NCBI RefSeq assembly: GCF_900143245.1
Contig: NZ_FRDK01000010.1
Location: 1 to 64,000 of the forward strand
Direction: 5' to 3'
Length of the DNA: 64,000 nucleotides
From: Flavobacterium fryxellicola
GTDB lineage: Bacteria > Bacteroidota > Bacteroidia > Flavobacteriales > Flavobacteriaceae
The notes below the pieces were generated by a model. That model was not told the origin of the DNA. It did not search any database and was given only the letters and a program-made list of their open reading frames with translations. Positions 46,466 through 55,566 of this stretch are shown here, piece by piece; position 1 is the first letter of the stretch, and the number at the start of each line of letters is the position of its first letter. Position numbers and translations under genes: made by a program.

Positions 46466-47773
46466 ATGATCTATAAAAAAATATATCTTGTAGTATTGAT
46501 ATTAAGTGTATCAACTGTTATAAAAGCACAGCAAACGCCTGCTGTAAAGCAATCAAAGTCTGTTTTAATACTTAATGCCACAGCACACTTAGGAAACGGT
46601 GAAATAATTGAAAACAGCGCAATAGGATTTGTAGATGGAAAAATCACTTTAGTAGCCGATGCTCGAGTGATTCGATTAGCTGCAGGTGCCTATGATGTTA
46701 CAATTGATGCAAGCGGAAAACACGTTTATCCTGGATTTATTGCACCCAACTCTACATTGGGTTTAGTTGAAATTGATGCTATCAAATCATCCGATGATGA
46801 AGATGAAATTGGAGCTATGAACCCAAATGTGAGAAGTATTATTGCTTACACTGCCGATTCTAAAGTAATAGAAACGGTGAGACCCAATGGTATTTTGATG
46901 GCGCAAATTACACCTAGAGGTGGTGTCATTTCTGGTTCCTCCTCCATTGTTCAACTGGATGCATGGCATTGGAAAGATGCGATAATAAAGGAAAACGATG
47001 GTATCCACATCAATTTTCCTTCGACTTTCAAAAGAAGTGGTTCTTGGTTTGAACCGGGTAGTATTGAAGCCAATAAAGATTATTCAAAACAAATTTTAGA
47101 ATTATCTGCTTTTTTATCAAATGCTAAATCCTATCTAGGTGCCAGTTCAAAAGAAAGAAATTTAGTTTTAGAATCTACTAAAGGATTATTCGACGGAAGT
47201 CAAACCTTGTTTGTTAATGCTAATGAAGAAAAGCAAATTATCGATGCAGTACAATTTGCCAAAGAAAACGGAATTAAAAAAATGGTAATTGTAGGTGGAT
47301 ATGAAGCGTATAAAACAGCTGAATTATTACAAAAGAATAATATTGGCGTGTTGCTTAGAAGAGTTCATGAAATGCCCGAAAATGATGATGATGATATTGA
47401 CTTACCTTATAAATCAGCCAAATTATTAACAGACAAAGGTGTGCTCGTAGGTTTAGAAAATAGTGGAGCTCATGAAAGGATGAATACTAGAAACTTACCC
47501 TTTTTAGCGGGTACCTGCGCTGCTTATGGCTTAGACAAAGAGCAAGCTTTACAACTAATAACATCAAATACTGCCAAGATATTAGGAATTGATGCGCAAT
47601 GTGGTACCTTAGAGCAAGGAAAAGATGCTACATTATTTATTTCTGAAGGAGATGCTTTAGATATGAGAACGAACAAATTGACCAATGCTTTTATTCAAGG
47701 CAGAATGATCAGTCTGGAAACGCATCAAACAAAGCTGAACGATAGATATAAAACAAAATACAATCAAAAATAA
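46466..47773 (+). CDS. Amidohydrolase-like protein lacking the metal motif (pseudoenzyme)
   Basis: 435 aa from the ATG at 46466, which directly precedes a signal peptide ('KIYLVVLILSVSTVIKAQQ'). The longer frame from 46400 puts 22 unlikely residues in front. The fold is that of an amidohydrolase ('KHVYPGFIAPNSTLGLVEID', 'LDKEQALQLITSNTAKILGI', 'GTLEQGKDATLFISEGDAL'), but HxH is replaced by 'APNS', and the usual SD pair by 'ENSGAHE'. It is therefore probably non-catalytic and may form a heteromer with the 996-aa protein encoded just upstream. Confidence 0.82.
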   Translation: MIYKKIYLVVLILSVSTVIKAQQTPAVKQSKSVLILNATAHLGNGEIIENSAIGFVDGKITLVADARVIRLAAGAYDVTIDASGKHVYPGFIAPNSTLGLVEIDAIKSSDDEDEIGAMNPNVRSIIAYTADSKVIETVRPNGILMAQITPRGGVISGSSSIVQLDAWHWKDAIIKENDGIHINFPSTFKRSGSWFEPGSIEANKDYSKQILELSAFLSNAKSYLGASSKERNLVLESTKGLFDGSQTLFVNANEEKQIIDAVQFAKENGIKKMVIVGGYEAYKTAELLQKNNIGVLLRRVHEMPENDDDDIDLPYKSAKLLTDKGVLVGLENSGAHERMNTRNLPFLAGTCAAYGLDKEQALQLITSNTAKILGIDAQCGTLEQGKDATLFISEGDALDMRTNKLTNAFIQGRMISLETHQTKLNDRYKTKYNQK

Positions 47774-47781
47774 GAAATACA

Positions 47782-48159
47782 ATGGGACTATTTAACGCCA
47801 TTTTAGGCAACGCATCTGAAGTAAATATCGAAAATGTTTCGAATGAATTTGAGCCTATCTTAATTGATGGAGAAGTAATTGAAAAAGCATACAAGCTCAT
47901 TCGTGACATGTTTATTTTTACCAATAAAAGGTTGATTCTGGTTGAAAAACAATTGGTTGGAACCAAGGTCGATTATATGTCAATTCCGTACTCAAGCATC
48001 AAAAAATTCTCTAAAGAAAGCGCCGGAATATTGGACATGGATGCCGAATTAAAAATTTGGTTAAATAACGATACTAATCCTATTGTAAAACAATTTGGAA
48101 AAGGGAGTAACAATATCAATGAAGTGTATAAAATTTTAAGTCAACATACGTTGAAATAA
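47782..48159 (+). CDS. PH-domain (YdbT/bPH-like) protein
   Basis: 125 aa, soluble. It has strands and a C-terminal helix in the bacterial PH-domain pattern: 'VIEKAYKLIRDMFIFTNKRLILVEKQLVG', then 'YMSIPYSSIKKFSKESAGIL', 'DAELKIWLNNDTNPIVKQFG' and 'INEVYKILSQHTL'. The exact ligand is unknown. It begins 9 nt after the amidohydrolase-like gene and may be part of the same transcript. A terminator follows. Confidence 0.8.
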   Translation: MGLFNAILGNASEVNIENVSNEFEPILIDGEVIEKAYKLIRDMFIFTNKRLILVEKQLVGTKVDYMSIPYSSIKKFSKESAGILDMDAELKIWLNNDTNPIVKQFGKGSNNINEVYKILSQHTLK

Positions 48160-48492
48160 ACAAAGCACTAATTTCAATTTAAACTTGCACCAATTGTATT
48201 CATTTACATTTGGTGCATTTTTTTTAAACACTATTTTACTTTGTGCTTCACTTTTCATATTTGAAGTGAATAAACTAGGAATTCTCAAAATAAAAAGCAA
48301 ATTACCAACGAAAATGACACGATCTGCAAACGCAACGTTAACAAATTACAAATTTTAACTTTAAATTATAATATACCCATAAAAAAATGGGGGTTAGATT
48401 ATAAAAATGATAAAAATAAAAGATTGAGTCGCTTTTTTAAAGGGGCTTACCAATCATTTTTATATTTTTATCGAAATTTAAAACACAAAACA
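48160..48492. other. Intergenic region with a terminator
   Basis: It holds the terminator at 48186 and the AT-rich leader of the ammonium transporter. No TAnnTTTG box was found. Confidence 0.45.
48186..48225 (+). terminator. Terminator after the PH-domain gene
   Basis: TGCACCAA (48186-48193) pairs with TTGGTGCA (48210-48217) around a 16-nt loop, followed by eight or more T. Confidence 0.75.
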
Positions 48493-49809
48493 ATGCGAAA
48501 AATTATTTTAAGTGTATTATTAATCACCATTTTGGCAGTAACCCTTTTTTCAAATTATTTCTTTATTGACAGTCCGAGTCCCACAGAGGTTATCAAATTT
48601 GATACGGGAGATACTGCTTGGATGATTGTTGCAACAGCACTTGTATTAATTATGACACCGGGCTTAGGTTTCTTTTATGGAGGAATGGTGGGCAAAAAAA
48701 ATGTAATCAGTACGATGCTACAAAGTTTCATGGCCATGATAATCGTAACCGTACTTTGGGTTGTTATTGCGTTCGGATTGTCTTTTGGTCCATCAATTGG
48801 AGGGATTATAGGAAATCCTATCCCGCATTTATTTTTTCAAGATGTCGGCACAAATACTGCTTGGAGCCTTGCTCCTACAATACCCTTTATGTTATTTGCT
48901 TTATTTCAGGCAAAATTTGCTATTATTACACCAGCATTAATAACAGGAGCTTTTGCAGAACGAATTCGCTTCTGGGCTTACCTTTTATTTATGGTTTTAT
49001 TTATACTATTTGTTTATACTCCTTTAGCGCACATGACTTGGCATCCAGATGGTATTTTCTTTAAAATGGGAGTATTGGATTTTGCTGGAGGTACTGTGGT
49101 GCACATGAGTGCAGGATGGGCTGCGTTAGCGGGAGCCATTTTCTTAGGAAAAAGAAAAGGACAAAAAGTAAATCCTGCTCGTATTACTTACGTATTATTA
49201 GGCACCGGATTATTATGGTTTGGTTGGTTTGGCTTCAACGCAGGATCTGCTTTAGGTTCTAATGGTTTAGCAGTGCAAGCATTAGGTACCACCACTATAG
49301 CGGCGGCGGCGGCTGGAATGGCTTGGGTATTCCTAGATAAAATTCTTGGTCATAAATTATCTGCCATGGGCGCTTGTATAGGCGTAGTTGTAGGTCTAGT
49401 AGCCATCACACCCGCTGCGGGTTTTGTAAGTATACCTCATGCAATGTTCATTGGTATTTTTGCTAGTGTGGTGAGTAATTTAGTGGTTAGAAGTTTCCAT
49501 AAAGGTAAAATTGATGATGCGTTGGATGTTTTTGCTTGTCACGGTGTAGGCGGAATGGTTGGAATGCTTTTGACTGGAGTTTTTGCTTCAAAAGCTATAA
49601 ATCCAGTTGTAGGAGATAACCAAGGCCTAATTTTTGGTGATGCGACACTATTTCTAAATCAACTAACTGCTTTAGTGGTCGTTTCAATATTTGCTTTTAC
49701 AGCTTCCTATTTCCTCTTCTTTATTGTAAATAAAATTACTCCACTTCGTGTAAGTGAAGAAAAAGAAGAATTAGGTTTAGATATTTCTCAACACGGTGAG
49801 TTTTTGTAA
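48493..49809 (+). CDS. amt: Ammonium transporter
   Basis: 438 aa from the ATG at 48493 (a longer frame from 48424 adds 23 residues before the signal-like first helix). Inner-membrane channel with 11-12 helices. Features: 'DTAWMIVATALVLIMTPGLG' and 'FFYGGMVGKKN' at the start, 'MTWHPDGIFFKMGVLDFAGG' with the first pore His (AHMTWH), 'FGWFGFNAGSALGSNG', and 'FACHGVGGMVGMLLTGVF' with the second pore His. These are the two conserved pore His sites of Amt proteins. No glnK/PII gene is adjacent. Terminators follow at 49832. Confidence 0.95.
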   Translation: MRKIILSVLLITILAVTLFSNYFFIDSPSPTEVIKFDTGDTAWMIVATALVLIMTPGLGFFYGGMVGKKNVISTMLQSFMAMIIVTVLWVVIAFGLSFGPSIGGIIGNPIPHLFFQDVGTNTAWSLAPTIPFMLFALFQAKFAIITPALITGAFAERIRFWAYLLFMVLFILFVYTPLAHMTWHPDGIFFKMGVLDFAGGTVVHMSAGWAALAGAIFLGKRKGQKVNPARITYVLLGTGLLWFGWFGFNAGSALGSNGLAVQALGTTTIAAAAAGMAWVFLDKILGHKLSAMGACIGVVVGLVAITPAAGFVSIPHAMFIGIFASVVSNLVVRSFHKGKIDDALDVFACHGVGGMVGMLLTGVFASKAINPVVGDNQGLIFGDATLFLNQLTALVVVSIFAFTASYFLFFIVNKITPLRVSEEKEELGLDISQHGEFL

Positions 49810-49831
49810 ATTCAATTTAAAAAAAAATAGT

Positions 49832-49862
49832 AAAAAACGCTCTGAACTTCAGAGCGTTTTTT
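49832..49862 (+). terminator. Terminator after amt
   Basis: AAAAAACGCTCTGA (49832-49845) pairs with TCAGAGCGTTTTTT (49849-49862) around ACT. Confidence 0.88.
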
Positions 49863-49980
49863 AATTCTAAAACCACTTGAAAGATCATAATTTAGTATTT
49901 CAAAAAATAACCATTTAGCCCATAATTAAAAGTATAAACAACGTTAGTGTACTATGCTAATTTTAGATAGAACATCTAAA

Positions 49981-50020
49981 AAAAATCCCAATCTTAAGAA
50001 ATAAGATTGGGATTTTTTTT
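49981..50020. terminator. Bidirectional terminator between amt and the S15-type hydrolase gene
   Basis: A 16-bp perfect stem, AAAAATCCCAATCTTA (49981-49996) with TAAGATTGGGATTTTT (50002-50017). T-runs on both strands; it serves mainly the minus-strand gene ending at 50067. Confidence 0.9.
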
Positions 50021-50066
50021 ATAATCAAATTCTGTTTTGGCTCTCTTTGACAACTCTTGTCTTATT

Positions 50067-51914
50067 TTATTTTAAAACAGTAAACTCAATTTTAGAATCG
50101 TTGTAAATTCTATGCGTTTGTTTCTGAAAATCTTCTGGTTTAGCATAGAAAATATTGTCTACAAAGGTTTGTGGATTCAAATCAATAAATGGAAACCACG
50201 TACTTTGAACCTGAATTTGGATTTTATGACCTTTTTTGAACGTATGAAAAACATCCTGTAATTTGATGTTTACTGCTGTTTTTTCATTGGCAACAAACGG
50301 TTCTGGTTTTGAAAAACTATTTCTGAAACGGCCGCGCATTACTTCACTTCGCACCATCATGTGGTAATTACTCATTTTCAAATAAGGCGCGATGTCTTTT
50401 GTCTCTGGTTCATCATTAGGAAAAACGTCAATCACTTTTACAATCCAATCGGCATCCGTTCCTGTTGTTGAAACCTGCAATTTAGCCACTATCTCTCCCG
50501 CTAATGTAGTGTCATCGCCCAATACTTCCGTTTCAAAAACAACAACATCCGGACGTCTCGCTGCAAAACGTTGGTCATCTGTCATGTATTTTCTTGGCGT
50601 AAGCCCTGACTGTTTTATATCCTCTGAGTAGGGAACTGGTTTTTTAGGATCACTGATAAATTCTTCAAAAGAAATGTTCCTTTTAGCCATTTTAGACAAT
50701 TGACTTCCTTGCAAAAAGAAATCTTGTTTCTCCGTATTCTTTGGAGGCCAAGCATCATATGTTTTCCATTCTTTAGAACCAGAATCAAACACGTAAGCTT
50801 CGGGCAATTTGTTTTCCCCTTTCCCATTATTTTTTAGGAAATGACGAAAGAAATTAGCTTCTATATTTTTTTGATAGAAACCAGAAATACTGTCGCCAAA
50901 ATTAATATTACCAATCACTTGTTTTGCTGAATTTCTAGCCCAATCTCCATGAGACCAAGGGCCCATAACGATTGTATTGTAATTTTTACTACTCTTTTCG
51001 ATAGTAGTATAAGTGTTTAAAGGACCGTACAAATCTTCTGCATCAAACCAACCCCCAACTGTCATTACTGCTGGTTTAATATTGTTCAAATGTTGCAGAA
51101 TCCCACGTTTTTGCCAAAAATCATCATAACTAGAATGGTCTTTCAGCTGTTGCCAAAATTCATTTTCTTTTCCATAATACTTGTCCAAATTTGACAAAGG
51201 TCCAGCATCCAAGAAAAACTGGTAATCATCATTAGTTCCTATATTGCTGAATTTATACCAAGGTTCGGTTGTCCGTTTTGTTTTTTGTGGACCAAATAAG
51301 GGAGTTACCTTCCAATAACTCAATAAATACGCACCATTGTGATGAAAATCATCAAAAAAGAAATCGGCGATACAAGCCTGAGGTGAAACGGCTTTAAGGG
51401 CAGGATGATTGCTTAACAACGAATAAGTAGCATAAAAACCTGGATACGAAATTCCCCACGTCCCGACGTTTCCGTTGTTATTTGCTGCATTTTTAACCAG
51501 CCAATCTATTGTATCATACGTATCTGAAGCTTCATCAATAGCTGACTTCCCATTTTTATTTGGAATAAAAGCACGCATATTGTCATAAAGTCCATCACTC
51601 ATAAACCGTCCTCGAACATCTTGATAAACGACGATATATCCTTCTTTCATCATCGTTTCGCTCGGAGAAATACTTCTTTTGAACTGCCCTTCCCCATAAG
51701 GACCTGAATTATATGGAGTTCTTTGCATTATAATTGGATATTTTTTAGAAACATCCTTTGGAGTATAAATAGCCGTAAACAATTCTACTCCATCGCGCAT
51801 CTTGATATGTACTTCCTTTTTAGTGTAATGATCAGCGACATAATTTACTGCTTTGTCTTGGGCAAAAAGAATCGCACCAATGAAAAGAAGAGAAATACTT
51901 AATAGTTTTTTCAT
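50067..51914 (-). CDS. CocE/NonD family hydrolase (S15 peptidase-like)
   Basis: 615 aa with a signal peptide (about 1-19). Alpha/beta hydrolase domain with 'DGVELFTAIYTPKDVSKKYP', 'YVVYQDVRGRFMSDG' (as 'IVVYQDVRGRFMSDGLYDN'), and the nucleophile elbow 'GNVGTWGISYPGFYATYSLL' with Ser in GISYPG. The Asp region 'MTVGGWFDAEDLYGPLNTY' and the His region 'VMGPWSHGDWARNSAKQV' follow. The C-terminal third (about 430-610) is the X-Pro dipeptidyl-peptidase C-terminal jelly roll. Substrates may be N-terminal X-Pro dipeptides or alpha-amino acid esters. It stands alone. Confidence 0.92.
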   Translation of the reverse strand: MKKLLSISLLFIGAILFAQDKAVNYVADHYTKKEVHIKMRDGVELFTAIYTPKDVSKKYPIIMQRTPYNSGPYGEGQFKRSISPSETMMKEGYIVVYQDVRGRFMSDGLYDNMRAFIPNKNGKSAIDEASDTYDTIDWLVKNAANNNGNVGTWGISYPGFYATYSLLSNHPALKAVSPQACIADFFFDDFHHNGAYLLSYWKVTPLFGPQKTKRTTEPWYKFSNIGTNDDYQFFLDAGPLSNLDKYYGKENEFWQQLKDHSSYDDFWQKRGILQHLNNIKPAVMTVGGWFDAEDLYGPLNTYTTIEKSSKNYNTIVMGPWSHGDWARNSAKQVIGNINFGDSISGFYQKNIEANFFRHFLKNNGKGENKLPEAYVFDSGSKEWKTYDAWPPKNTEKQDFFLQGSQLSKMAKRNISFEEFISDPKKPVPYSEDIKQSGLTPRKYMTDDQRFAARRPDVVVFETEVLGDDTTLAGEIVAKLQVSTTGTDADWIVKVIDVFPNDEPETKDIAPYLKMSNYHMMVRSEVMRGRFRNSFSKPEPFVANEKTAVNIKLQDVFHTFKKGHKIQIQVQSTWFPFIDLNPQTFVDNIFYAKPEDFQKQTHRIYNDSKIEFTVLK

Positions 51915-52529
51915 CTGTATTTTTTAAGTTTAAATAGTTTTTAAAGATAAAAAATCTCTCCGAATATCATATCCTTCACCGTTTTTTTTTAAATGAGTAT
52001 TCTTGATTTAGGATTTCGTAAAAAATAAATAACTTTCTTCCTTTCAATTACAATTTAAAATAAAAGAATTTACTAAGAAAATCTTCATTCAAATTGCAGT
52101 TGCAAACTATCCTGTTTTATTTTTATGAGGTGAAATATCTATTTTTTTAAAAGTTTAAAAACCGAATCTTACATTTTGGAAACAAAAATAAACATCATTT
52201 TATAAATCCATCAAAAACAGCTTTTTATAGAATTTTTATCGCTTTATTTTCAATAAAAAACACAAAAAAAAGCGTATCAAAAGTACGTAAAAATTGGAAA
52301 AGACCTTTTTATGGGGCATTTTGGGTAAATTTAACCTACCTTTGTAAAATACCAAATTATGTTTTGCGATTACTATTTGTCCATTTTACGGACTTTTAAT
52401 CCAAAATCAAGATCTCTTCTTTCGGAACTATTTCTGAAAAAAATTCTTTATACTAGTGCAGTTTGCTGCATCCTTTGCCTCTTGGAAAAATTCCATTTGC
52501 GGGCTATTAAATAATCGAAAATTAATAAA
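51915..52529. other. Divergent intergenic region with a promoter
   Basis: 615 AT-rich bases with no gene. The only clear element is the -7 box at 52337, which leaves an unusually long leader (about 180 nt) before the symporter gene. No riboswitch-like fold was recognised by eye. Confidence 0.45.
52337..52344 (+). promoter_or_regulatory. Putative -7 box of the symporter/racemase operon
   Basis: TACCTTTG matches TAnnTTTG. The start codon is 185 nt downstream. The nearest TTG (52321) is only 13 nt upstream, so the -33 element is uncertain. Confidence 0.5.
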
Positions 52530-54005
52530 ATGCACATAATAGATTATATAATCTTTGTTGTCTATATGCTGGCTATGCTAGGAGTTGGCGTTTATTTTTT
52601 CAACAAGAATAAAACTGCTGAAGATTTTTATGTAAGCGGCAGAAACATGAACAGTTGGCACATCGGTTTATCGGTGGTGGCCACCGATGTTGGTGGTGGA
52701 TTTTCAATTGGTTTAGGCGGACTGGGATTTACCATGGGAATCTCCGGTTCTTGGATGTTATTTACGGGGTTACTAGGAGCTTGGCTGAGTGCCGTTTTTC
52801 TTATTCCAAAAGTGAGTGCTTTAGGACATAAATACAAATTTTTCACCTTTCCACAAATTTTCGGCCATTTTTATAACGCTAAGGTCGCTTTGCTAGCCGG
52901 AATAATTTCGGCTATTGGTTATGTAGGATTTACCAGTTCTCAAGTCTTGGCTGGAGCCAAATTAGCTTCCGCAACCATAGAAGGCCTAAATTTGCAAACG
53001 GCTTTAATAGTTATGGGGCTTATAGCAGTTATTTATACCGCTATTGGTGGATTGAAAGCAGTTATATATACTGATACAATACAATGGTTGATCCTTATTG
53101 GTGGATTAGTTTTTATAGGAATTCCTATCGCCTACAATGCCGTTGGTGGATATGATGCAATCAAAACTACGTTAGCACCCGAATATTTATCCTTAACAAA
53201 CGTAAAATGGTATCAAATCTTAAACTGGTCCATCACTATAATTCCTATTTGGTTTGTGGGAATGACACTGTACCAAAGAATTTATGCCAGCAAAGGTGAA
53301 AAAGAGGCGAAGAAAGCGTGGCTAATTGCCGGCTTTTTTGAATGGCCTATAATGGCCTTTATGGGCGTAATTCTGGGAATGCTGGCAAAAGTGGCAGCAA
53401 CTAAAGGAATGTTTAACGGAATTACCGATGCCGCTTCCATGGATAGCGAAATGGGATTGCCTATTTTATTAGCTACTATACTTCCAGTAGGACTCATGGG
53501 ATTGATGCTTTCTTCTTATTTTTCAGCAATACTTTCCACAGCGGATAGTTGCTTGATGGCTGCTTCTGGAAATATTGTGACTGATATCATCGCTAAATTT
53601 TCTAAAAAAGAAATAAGTCACAAAAGAGAACTTCAACTGTCACAAATTGTCACCTTATTAGTTGGATTTTTCGCCATCTTATTGGCCTCACAAATGCAAA
53701 ATGTGCTGGAACTCATGCTGTACTCTTATGCTTTTATGGTTTCAGGCTTATTCATTCCAGTACTAGGCGCGTTGTTTTGGAAGAAAAGTCATCCAATTGC
53801 TGCTTTTTGGAGTATGCTTTTTGGAGGTGCAACCACCATCTTACTAATTGTCACCGAGAATAAACTACCTTTAGGTATAAAATTACCAGCACATTTAGAT
53901 GCTAATATTTACGGAATTAGCATTTCACTGCTATTATTCGTTACACTATCACTTTATCATACTAATAAAAAAGAAAGACAAAATGGAATTCAAACAAATC
54001 AATGA
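52530..54005 (+). CDS. Sodium:solute symporter (SSS family)
   Basis: 491 aa with about 13 transmembrane segments. The family signatures are 'EDFYVSGRNMNSWHIGLSVV' and 'TDVGGGFSIGLGGLGFTMG' at the N-terminus, 'TAIGGLKAVIYTDTIQWLIL' in helix 5, and 'SSYFSAILSTADSCLMAASG' in the middle. These resemble PutP-type Na+-coupled transporters. The substrate is probably an amino acid or a derivative, judged from the following genes. It is the first gene of a five-gene operon, and its last 23 nt overlap the acetyltransferase gene. Confidence 0.92.
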   Translation: MHIIDYIIFVVYMLAMLGVGVYFFNKNKTAEDFYVSGRNMNSWHIGLSVVATDVGGGFSIGLGGLGFTMGISGSWMLFTGLLGAWLSAVFLIPKVSALGHKYKFFTFPQIFGHFYNAKVALLAGIISAIGYVGFTSSQVLAGAKLASATIEGLNLQTALIVMGLIAVIYTAIGGLKAVIYTDTIQWLILIGGLVFIGIPIAYNAVGGYDAIKTTLAPEYLSLTNVKWYQILNWSITIIPIWFVGMTLYQRIYASKGEKEAKKAWLIAGFFEWPIMAFMGVILGMLAKVAATKGMFNGITDAASMDSEMGLPILLATILPVGLMGLMLSSYFSAILSTADSCLMAASGNIVTDIIAKFSKKEISHKRELQLSQIVTLLVGFFAILLASQMQNVLELMLYSYAFMVSGLFIPVLGALFWKKSHPIAAFWSMLFGGATTILLIVTENKLPLGIKLPAHLDANIYGISISLLLFVTLSLYHTNKKERQNGIQTNQ

Positions 54006-54417
54006 TACAACAGGAGAAGATACCGTTTATACTAACCCAATTATAGCCTTATTTCTTTATGCACATTTAGAACAATATGGCGATACCGTTGCGGACATTA
54101 CTAAATGTATGGATTATGTAATGAATCCTGCTAAAGGAGGAAACATACTAGTTGGAATCGAAGAACAAAAAATTTTAGGTGTTGTGATCTTAAACAACAC
54201 TGGCATGAAAGATTTTATTCCCGAAAATATTTTAGTGTATATCGCCGTGGACAACAGTCAACGCGGAAAAGGTTTTGGAAAACAATTAATGCAAAAAGCC
54301 ATATCGATCGCTGAAGGAAATATTGCGCTGCACGTAGAGCCTGATAATCCGGCCAAAAAATTATACGAAAAACTAGGTTTTACCAATAAATATTTAGAAA
54401 TGCGTCTCATAAAATAG
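53983..54417 (+). CDS. GNAT family N-acetyltransferase
   Basis: 144 aa from the ATG at 53983 (a longer frame begins at 53899 inside the symporter gene). The acetyl-CoA site is 'IAVDNSQRGKGFGKQLMQKA' (Q/RxxGxG), followed by 'NIALHVEPDNPAKKLYEKLG' and 'FTNKYLEMRLIK', the standard end of the fold. It may acetylate an amino acid or amine. It overlaps the symporter gene by 23 nt and lies 6 nt before the M20 gene, so its product probably acts on the same metabolite. Confidence 0.9.
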   Translation: MEFKQINDTTGEDTVYTNPIIALFLYAHLEQYGDTVADITKCMDYVMNPAKGGNILVGIEEQKILGVVILNNTGMKDFIPENILVYIAVDNSQRGKGFGKQLMQKAISIAEGNIALHVEPDNPAKKLYEKLGFTNKYLEMRLIK

Positions 54418-54423
54418 ACCAAA

Positions 54424-55566
54424 ATGGAAAATTCAAACGCACTTATTCTTTTACGAAAGGAATTACACCAGCATCCTGAGGTTTCAGGAGAAGAGGTTCA
54501 AACGGCAAAACGTGTCCTTTCTTTTCTCGAAAATTTTCCTCCTGATAAAGTAATTACGGGATTAGGAACGACTGGCGTAGCTGCTATTTACAAAGGTGAA
54601 AAAACCGGTAAAACAATATTATTTCGGTGCGAACTAGATGCTTTGCCAATTGAAGAAATTAATATTTTTGAACATCGCTCCCGGTCCAAAGGAGTTTCTC
54701 ATAAATGTGGACACGACGGCCATATTGCTATTTTATGCGGTTTAGCCATAGAATTACATCAAAAAAAACCGGAATCAGGAACTGTTATTTTACTGTTTCA
54801 ACCCGCTGAGGAAGACGGCACTGGAGCACAAAAAGTTTTTTTAGACCCAAAATTTGCTATACTTCAACCCGACTACGTATTTGCTTTGCATAATTTGCCA
54901 GGATATGACATGCATCAAATTGTAGTTAAAAACAATACTTTTACTTGTGCTGTCAATAGCATCATTATCAAATTAAAAGGCAAAACTTCCCATGCAGGTG
55001 AACCCGAAAAAGGAATCAATCCTGCCTTGGCGATAGCCGCTATTATTACGGAATTTAATACAATTATTCAGTCCGATATTGAAAAAGAAGACTATTGCTT
55101 GATTACTCCTATTTATACCAAAATGGGCACAAAAGCCTATGGCGTTTCTGCGGGTGCAGGAGAAGTCCATTTTACAGTGCGAAGTGACAGCAATTCGCAA
55201 ATGAGAAAAATAGAAGGTACTCTAGAAAATTTAGCGAAAACCATTGCTAACAAACATAATTTGAGTTGTAAAATTAAATGGACGCAAGGTTTTCAGGCCA
55301 ATGAGAATAATAAAACAACAGTAGATGTGATCAAAAAAGCAGCAAAAACAATTGATTTTGCGTTGCTTGAAAAAGACACACCATTTACTTGGGGTGAAGA
55401 TTTTGGTTTATTTACTCAACAGTATCCTGGCGCTATGTTTGGTCTGGGATCTGGATTAAACACACCTGCTTTACACAATCCTGATTATGATTTCCCCGAT
55501 GAAATTATTGCAACAGGAGTGGCTATTTTTCACCAAATCAGTAAAGAAATTACAAATGCACACTAA
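54424..55566 (+). CDS. M20 family metallopeptidase / amidohydrolase
   Basis: 380 aa. Two-domain zinc enzyme: 'LRKELHQHPEVSGEEVQTAK' at the start, the metal motif 'SHKCGHDGHIAILCGLA', 'LFQPAEEDGTGAQKVF' (carboxylate cluster), 'FALHNLPGY' and the dimerisation domain (about 180-290, 'GKTSHAGEPEKGINPALAIA'). The family (hippurate/N-acyl-amino acid hydrolases, IAA-amino acid hydrolase-like) deacylates N-acyl amino acids. With the GNAT upstream it could form an acyl/deacyl pair. It overlaps the next gene by 11 nt. Confidence 0.93.
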   Translation: MENSNALILLRKELHQHPEVSGEEVQTAKRVLSFLENFPPDKVITGLGTTGVAAIYKGEKTGKTILFRCELDALPIEEINIFEHRSRSKGVSHKCGHDGHIAILCGLAIELHQKKPESGTVILLFQPAEEDGTGAQKVFLDPKFAILQPDYVFALHNLPGYDMHQIVVKNNTFTCAVNSIIIKLKGKTSHAGEPEKGINPALAIAAIITEFNTIIQSDIEKEDYCLITPIYTKMGTKAYGVSAGAGEVHFTVRSDSNSQMRKIEGTLENLAKTIANKHNLSCKIKWTQGFQANENNKTTVDVIKKAAKTIDFALLEKDTPFTWGEDFGLFTQQYPGAMFGLGSGLNTPALHNPDYDFPDEIIATGVAIFHQISKEITNAH

